From NCBI GenBank assembly GCA_036874045.1, contig CM072341.1, positions 1,624,501 to 1,688,500 of the forward strand: a stretch of DNA of 64,000 nt, in the 5' to 3' direction. This document shows, piece after piece, positions 61,801-64,000 of this stretch. The stretch is from Cymodocea nodosa (taxonomy: Eukaryota; Streptophyta; Magnoliopsida; Alismatales; Cymodoceaceae). The position numbers and the translations under genes were made by a program. Every line of letters starts with the position of its first letter. Positions within the stretch are counted from its first letter, which is position 1. The notes under the pieces were generated by a model, which made no database searches, was not told where the DNA came from, and was given only the letters and a program-made list of their open reading frames with translations.

Positions 61801-63459
61801 ATTTCTCTGGTTCTGGGTATGTTTCAGTTACTTCTGTTCTTAATTTTTTTCATGTTCTTTTGAAGTGGCCTGCATTAAACATGACCATTTCGTTATGATT
61901 CATTTGCAGTGGCAATTTGGCTATAACTCATGCTTTATTAAGAACCACTGGCTAGTATATACACGCCTTCTTTTGGGGTACACCGAATCCCTATATATGT
62001 TCTTTATGTTGGTACTTTTGGTATGCTATCAAAGTGTCATGACCTTAATTGTCATTTTCCTTGACAGATTTACTGGTCAGTTCATCTGTAGCTACAGCAC
62101 CCTGCCTTTGTATGCATTGGTCACCCAGGTATCAATTATACAGTTAATTATGGATATTTATTTTCTATTAGATAAATTATTTAATGATTTGAAATGAACA
62201 ATGAAGGGATATCTTGAGGTACATGGTACCAGTGATCCTTCCTTTTGATAAAAATAATGGGCCAGAAGTTACTTTGGTTATACTTAAACATGAATGCATT
62301 TTTGAGAATGGTATGGCTTGGATTATGGCATGCTATCTCATCCTAATCTCTTATTATTTTCACTGTTTGGTTTAACCTTTTAAGATTTGGGTGTATCCTT
62401 AAGTGACAAAGAAATGCATCAATTAGGAAAAAGAATTAATTAGTGTAGAAGGAATTAAAAGAAGTAGAGGGAGATCTAAAATTATTTGATTAGGAATTGC
62501 AAGAAAAGATTTAAATTTATATAATTTAATAAAAAAATTGACTATAAATAGAAATACGTGAAAGAAAAAGATTCATGTGACCAACTTCATGTAGTAATAT
62601 TGAGGTTTGAATTGTTGTTTTTAGTTTAACCTTTTAAGATAAGAAGTGCTTCAGGTGTCCAAAAGATTCTTGCAGCATGTAACTTTTGCTAAAAAAGATG
62701 GTAGTCCAATTGCTGTTAAACATGCTAATCTAGAAATAAATTGGCTGGCAATGCATCTAGAGAACTCCACATCTCTTATAGCAGTTAAAGTTGAGGAAAA
62801 CAATGAACCAATTGATACTAGAATCGATCACAGCAATTTTTCTTCCATTGCTTGTCTGTTGCCACATGAAGTAGCTTGCTTGGTCATGGTTTTTTTTAAT
62901 GGAAAAATATTGAATTTTTGACAGGTCAGGAATACTGTCATGATCTATTCTTAATCATATTACCTCCTTTTTCGATGGGAATGGGCTCAAATTTAACTTT
63001 CAGAGTTCTGTGTCTATGTTCTGGAATCAGATGGGATCAAACTACAAAGCTGCCCTGATTCCTCAGAGAATCAGAGAAAAAATGCATGGATGGGGAAAGG
63101 AAGTAAGGAAGAAGAGGAAGCACCGACGCTCGACCGATGACTCAACCACCGTACACACAGAGACAAGTACAGTCTGTTCGATTGAAGGCGATGACCAAAC
63201 CATGTGCTTGGAAACATGCACGGTTTGTTCAATCGATGAAGACCAACAAATATTCCATGAACCTTCTGACAGTCATTACCTAGAAGTTGAGCTGCAGCCA
63301 ACTTCAACCAGCTTTATTGATGAGCATCACAACACAAATGAGAACTCCACACGAGCACTACTTCTGTCGTCATCCATGCCCTCCCCGCCTGTTCCCGCTC
63401 CATTCCAGCGCATTGGGATTTGCAGATCGTTTTCCATGCCCGCTTTTAAGAGAGGGTAA
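25806..63459 (+). CDS. MLO: MLO-like seven-transmembrane protein (AtMLO4/11/14 type), 15 exons, 564 residues
   Basis: Exons: 25,806-25,910; 26,371-26,428; 26,566-26,807; 26,973-27,089; 27,264-27,324; 42,718-42,812; 43,034-43,108; 43,539-43,624; 61,212-61,261; 61,388-61,428; 61,512-61,682; 61,781-61,816; 61,910-61,977; 62,068-62,128; 63,031-63,459. All phases match and the frame stays open. MLO proteins are plant plasma-membrane proteins that bind calmodulin; members act in powdery mildew susceptibility, pollen and synergid signalling, and root responses. Diagnostic blocks: [10 protein letters not shown] (7-16), [21 protein letters not shown] (55-67), [17 protein letters not shown] (228-234), [37 protein letters not shown]-type block ending at 422. 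The calmodulin-binding helix (about 427-455) has Trp443 in [20 protein letters not shown]. The wording is closest to the AtMLO4/11/14 clade, from memory. Intron 8 uses a GC donor. Confidence 0.94.
28785..28940 (+). repeat. Left LTR of the copia element
   Basis: 156 bp, TG start, followed directly by the tRNA-Met-type primer-binding site. Near its middle it contains the short inverted repeat GGATCTTG-TAAGATCC. Confidence 0.92.
33680..33835 (+). repeat. Right LTR of the copia element
   Basis: 156 bp, preceded by the polypurine tract GAGGGAGAG and followed by GTTAC. About 95% identical to the left LTR by eye. Confidence 0.92.
34883..35633 (+). repeat. Tandem duplication of about 376 bp inside the gypsy-type LTR
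   Basis: Units 34,883-35,258 and 35,259-35,633 share nearly the whole text from AATGTTTTATGTTTATTTC to CTAGTTGTAAAAATTTAAATA, with few substitutions and one small insertion. The duplication arose after most of the LTR's ageing. Confidence 0.88.
36110..36766 (+). mobile_element. RTE-type LINE fragment, reverse transcriptase and 3' end
   Basis: The plus strand reads in pieces as the palm region of a plant RTE reverse transcriptase: [16 protein letters not shown], then [10 protein letters not shown], then [18 protein letters not shown]. The C-terminal part follows, with a [11 protein letters not shown] block and [12 protein letters not shown], matching the family's usual ending in RKRIHVADP. 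The catalytic FADD segment is lost and stops interrupt the rest. The 3' end finishes near ATTGTTGTC, in line with the TTG-rich tails of this clade. Confidence 0.82.
36880..37250 (-). pseudogene. hAT transposase remnant, C-terminal dimerisation domain
   Basis: The minus strand reads [12 protein letters not shown], then [11 protein letters not shown], an interruption, then [20 protein letters not shown] and [11 protein letters not shown]. This follows the hATC signature of plant hAT transposases (SSSxCERNWS.F..IHTKKRNRL..KLNDLVYV.YNL.L). The N-terminal part of the transposase is not visible, and no terminal inverted repeats were found. Confidence 0.75.
37440..38660 (-). repeat. Decayed LTR-like remnant, minus orientation
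   Basis: Read on the minus strand, the left part ends in a phrase like AATTCACTCTCCCTCTTGTG, a leader motif typical of several plant copia LTRs. The rest has repeated 'aacttgaac-ctt-atctg-aattc' phrases. No coding part adjoins it, and the limits are approximate. Confidence 0.4.
38683..39230 (+). repeat. Copia-type solo LTR remnant
   Basis: Begins TGTTGAAGATAATG and contains the promoter-like TCTATATAAAGGGG near 39,010. It continues with the phrase GCCCACCTGTGGAGTAGCCC and GTGAATCACGTAAATATGT, a well-known ending style of plant copia LTRs. No primer-binding site or gag follows, so it is probably a solo LTR. Confidence 0.55.
40176..40307 (+). repeat. Minisatellite, four 33 bp units
   Basis: Units start at 40,176, 40,209, 40,242 and 40,275 with the core ATAGTTTATTCAAACCTTAT then AGACTAAGCCCGT. 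The two middle units are identical and the outer ones slightly diverged. Non-coding, in MLO intron 5. Confidence 0.92.
40775..42060. mobile_element. Harbinger-like element or fragment in MLO intron 5
   Basis: The left part (40,782-40,890) matches both ends of the element in the GNAT intron: TAGGCTGAAAT, then AAAATGCCAAAATTCAATTCT, then TTGAAATTGAATTTTGACATTT. The right part near 42,020-42,058 ends in CTTTCTAGATATACAAAACC, a terminus of the same style. The short open frame at 40,999-41,250 has no recognisable product. The termini are eroded, so the limits are approximate. Confidence 0.45.
43970..47148 (+). repeat. Left LTR of the intron 8 element (interrupted)
   Basis: The two halves are 43,970 to about 45,351 and about 46,880-47,148; together they match the right LTR. 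Between them sits a gypsy-type LTR. Within the first half are degenerate units of about 60 bp, repeating phrases such as 'aattcaacaaaattaatttgttgtgttta'. Confidence 0.8.
45352..46879 (-). repeat. Nested gypsy-type LTR copy, minus orientation
   Basis: Read on the minus strand it starts at an ATTCTAAATA-type terminus (46,870-46,879) and shares the sterol-like order of blocks seen in the other family copies: the ATGCATAATATTA start region, TAACTCAA motifs, a block with GACGCGATCAC, and a decayed TCCACA motif near 45,444. It splits the left LTR of the host element, so it inserted later. Confidence 0.65.
47600..48002 (+). pseudogene. Gag-like remnant, first segment
   Basis: Pieces resemble the UBN2-type gag of plant copia elements: an [20 protein letters not shown] stretch and, further on, a basic zinc-knuckle approach. 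It is cut at about 48,002 by the nested block and resumes after 53,134. Fossil. Confidence 0.6.
49141..51187 (-). repeat. Gypsy-type LTR, near complete, about 2.05 kb
   Basis: On the minus strand it runs from TGTTTAGAAT (51,187) to CACTTGCA (49,141), with the TCCCTGTGGGATCGACCTGT motif close to its end (about 49,177-49,196), as in Tat/Athila-like LTRs. Outside the minus-strand start lies AATTTAGGTATGAGGGAAT, a purine-rich tract like the one before the 3' LTR of such elements. The open frames at 49,914-50,353 are not recognisable proteins. Confidence 0.7.
50422..50774. repeat. Four stem-loop repeats in the gypsy-type LTR
   Basis: The copies lie at 50,422-50,457, 50,464-50,499, 50,601-50,636 and 50,738-50,774. 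The third is the cleanest: an 11 bp arm TAACTATCCGA, a 14 nt loop, and the exact inverse TCGGATAGTTA. Shorter relatives follow to about 50,960. The sister copies at 46 kb and 52 kb do not show this array. Confidence 0.85.
51366..51482 (+). pseudogene. 5S rRNA-like sequence (retroposon head)
   Basis: About 117 bp against 120 bp for a true plant 5S rRNA. The 5' half is diverged and the box A and box C region is well conserved. A lone copy inside a retroposon, not in a 5S tandem array, so not a functional rRNA gene. Confidence 0.8.
51366..51787 (+). mobile_element. 5S rRNA-derived SINE-like retroposon with poly(A) tail
   Basis: The first about 117 bp (51,366-51,482) read as a diverged plant 5S rRNA gene: GAACTCTGGAGTTAACTGTG, then the very well kept internal promoter block CAGGATGGGTGACCACTTGG, then GAAGTTCTCGTGCAATGCC. 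After a unique part (51,483-51,586) come three tandem units of 65, 65 and 49 bp (51,587, 51,652, 51,717), each with a small hairpin. Then a run of 22 A (51,766-51,787) ends it. A head with a polymerase III internal promoter, a body and a poly(A) tail is the SINE layout. Most plant SINEs have tRNA-derived heads. Cassandra TRIMs also carry 5S sequence, but in LTRs and without a poly(A) tail. No clear target duplication is visible. Confidence 0.8.
53142..55260 (+). pseudogene. Tandem gag-like segments with zinc-knuckle remnants
   Basis: After the nested block the gag-like text resumes and is repeated head to tail with a period of about 918 bp (compare 53,662 with 54,580). Each unit has a UBN2-like stretch, a Ser/Asp-rich part, a lysine-rich part with a CX-type zinc-knuckle remnant (for example [14 protein letters not shown] near 54,926-54,967), then an acidic EEEEDLTN part. 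A shorter direct repeat of about 70 bp lies at about 54,180-54,320. Fossil gag material; no intact frame longer than 114 codons. Confidence 0.65.
56430..58270 (+). pseudogene. Second coding-like block of the intron 8 element
   Basis: A long stretch keeps a coding look despite interruptions: an N-terminal part starting [20 protein letters not shown], a very Glu-rich middle (57,180-57,640), and a C-terminal part (57,840-58,250) with [14 protein letters not shown] and [14 protein letters not shown]. The last part resembles the 'putative plant transposon protein' domain found in many plant LTR elements (YANL..., a VLGIP-type block, then a hydrophobic region). That assignment is from memory of the family and moderate. 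The function of such proteins is unknown. Confidence 0.5.
58786..60453 (+). repeat. Right LTR of the intron 8 element, 1,668 bp
   Basis: Matches the two halves of the left LTR along its length, including the degenerate units of about 60 bp (58,880-59,340) and the final part with TTATAAATCTTTGTATTCG and TTTTTATTCTCTACAAACTG. A purine-rich AAAAAGAGAA tract stands about 20 bp before it. Confidence 0.82.
62404..62625 (+). mobile_element. RTE-type LINE fragment, 3' end
   Basis: Matches the last about 220 bp of the LINE fragment in intron 5 ([25 protein letters not shown]) and ends GAATTGTTGTTTTTAG. It lies in MLO intron 14, sense to the gene. 5'-truncated, as is usual for LINE copies. Confidence 0.75.
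62655..62921 (+). other. Unexplained open frame in MLO intron 14, possible alternative exon
   Basis: An 88-codon open stretch starts right after an acceptor-like TGCTTCAG (62,647-62,654) in the phase that continues MLO exon 14. It ends in a stop followed directly by a donor-like CAG|GTCAGG. The predicted peptide ([20 protein letters not shown]...) is not one I recognise. If used, it would end MLO after the seventh membrane segment, without the calmodulin-binding tail. It may be chance or part of the adjacent transposon. Confidence 0.3.
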
Positions 63460-64000
63460 TCTGTGAAGGCCTGGAAAGTACAGTACTTTTGTTGGCTTTT
63501 TGTCCAACACTTTGGGGGGGGAAGGAAAAATGCTTGTACACCACTTGCTTTACTTAGATTCCTCTCTGCACTAGGATTATCTGCCAACCTCAATTGTAGA
63601 ACTAATGCTTTGATACAAATTCTAGGAAGCAGATGCATTGGTGTAGATGAAAAGCAGTACTTTCAGACCTGGTAAGGTATAAACAAATCTAGAGCAACGA
63701 AACGACATATGGGTCTTTGACAAAAGTTAGCAGGTGCTTGGAGATTCCTATGTTTGATAAATGCTTTACCCATCTACTACTCATCTCAAATTTCAAAGGC
63801 AGGACATATTTGTAGAATGATTCTGTATATTCTTATTTGCAGATAATGGCAGTATTTTTACTTGCTTGGAATTTAGGATTCTTTCATTTACAATGAAGTA
63901 AAAGACTTTTTAGGTTATTTGGTTGTTATTGTCTTAGTGGAATGATTTTATCTTATCAAGCCAATTTTATTGAACATGGATTGATTTTCTTGAACTACCC
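63460..64000 (+). other. MLO 3' UTR and downstream flank
   Basis: Follows the MLO stop. It holds a run of eight G near 63,513-63,520 and no clear AATAAA signal; plants often use weaker ones. No gene is seen up to the window end. Confidence 0.5.

Overview
The window is nuclear DNA of a flowering plant. Three host genes have plant-type introns and plant protein families: a GNAT acetyltransferase, squalene synthase and an MLO protein. Between and inside them lies AT-rich sequence full of plant transposon families. The tail of the squalene synthase (short basic linker plus membrane anchor ending in ILANK) resembles the monocot form as I remember it, so a monocot with long introns is my best guess, held with modest confidence.

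Layout. 1-2,850: AT-rich flank with transposon ends, a GC-rich island and a hairpin MITE just before the first gene. 2,855-8,746 (+): a two-exon GNAT gene whose 5.4 kb intron holds a 4.0 kb PIF/Harbinger-like element with a decayed Myb/SANT-like gene and an inverted partial copy of it. 9,933-16,558 (-): squalene synthase, 13 exons, 404 residues, tail to tail with the GNAT gene. 16.6-24.7 kb: AT-rich intergenic DNA with MITE ends and an LTR-like repeat. 25,806-63,459 (+): an MLO gene of the AtMLO4/11/14 type, 15 exons, 564 residues, stretched over 37.7 kb by two giant introns.

MLO intron 5 (15.4 kb) carries a Ty1/copia element with 156 bp LTRs and a GTTAC target duplication. This sits inside an older gypsy-type solo LTR; nearby are an RTE LINE fragment, a hAT remnant and further LTR remnants. 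MLO intron 8 (17.6 kb) starts with a GC donor and is filled by one old LTR retrotransposon (43,970-60,453). That element has gag-like repeats and a plant-transposon-type domain but no recognisable pol. It was itself invaded by gypsy-type LTRs in both orientations and by a retroposon with a 5S rRNA-derived head and a poly(A) tail.

The three host genes do not form a pathway. Squalene synthase commits farnesyl diphosphate to sterols and triterpenes; MLO is a calmodulin-binding membrane protein; the GNAT is a small acetyltransferase. All three reading frames are intact across every exon junction I could place, so the genes look functional despite the insertions. Exon coordinates were worked out by hand from splice signals, reading frame and family similarity. 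Nothing was searched against a database.
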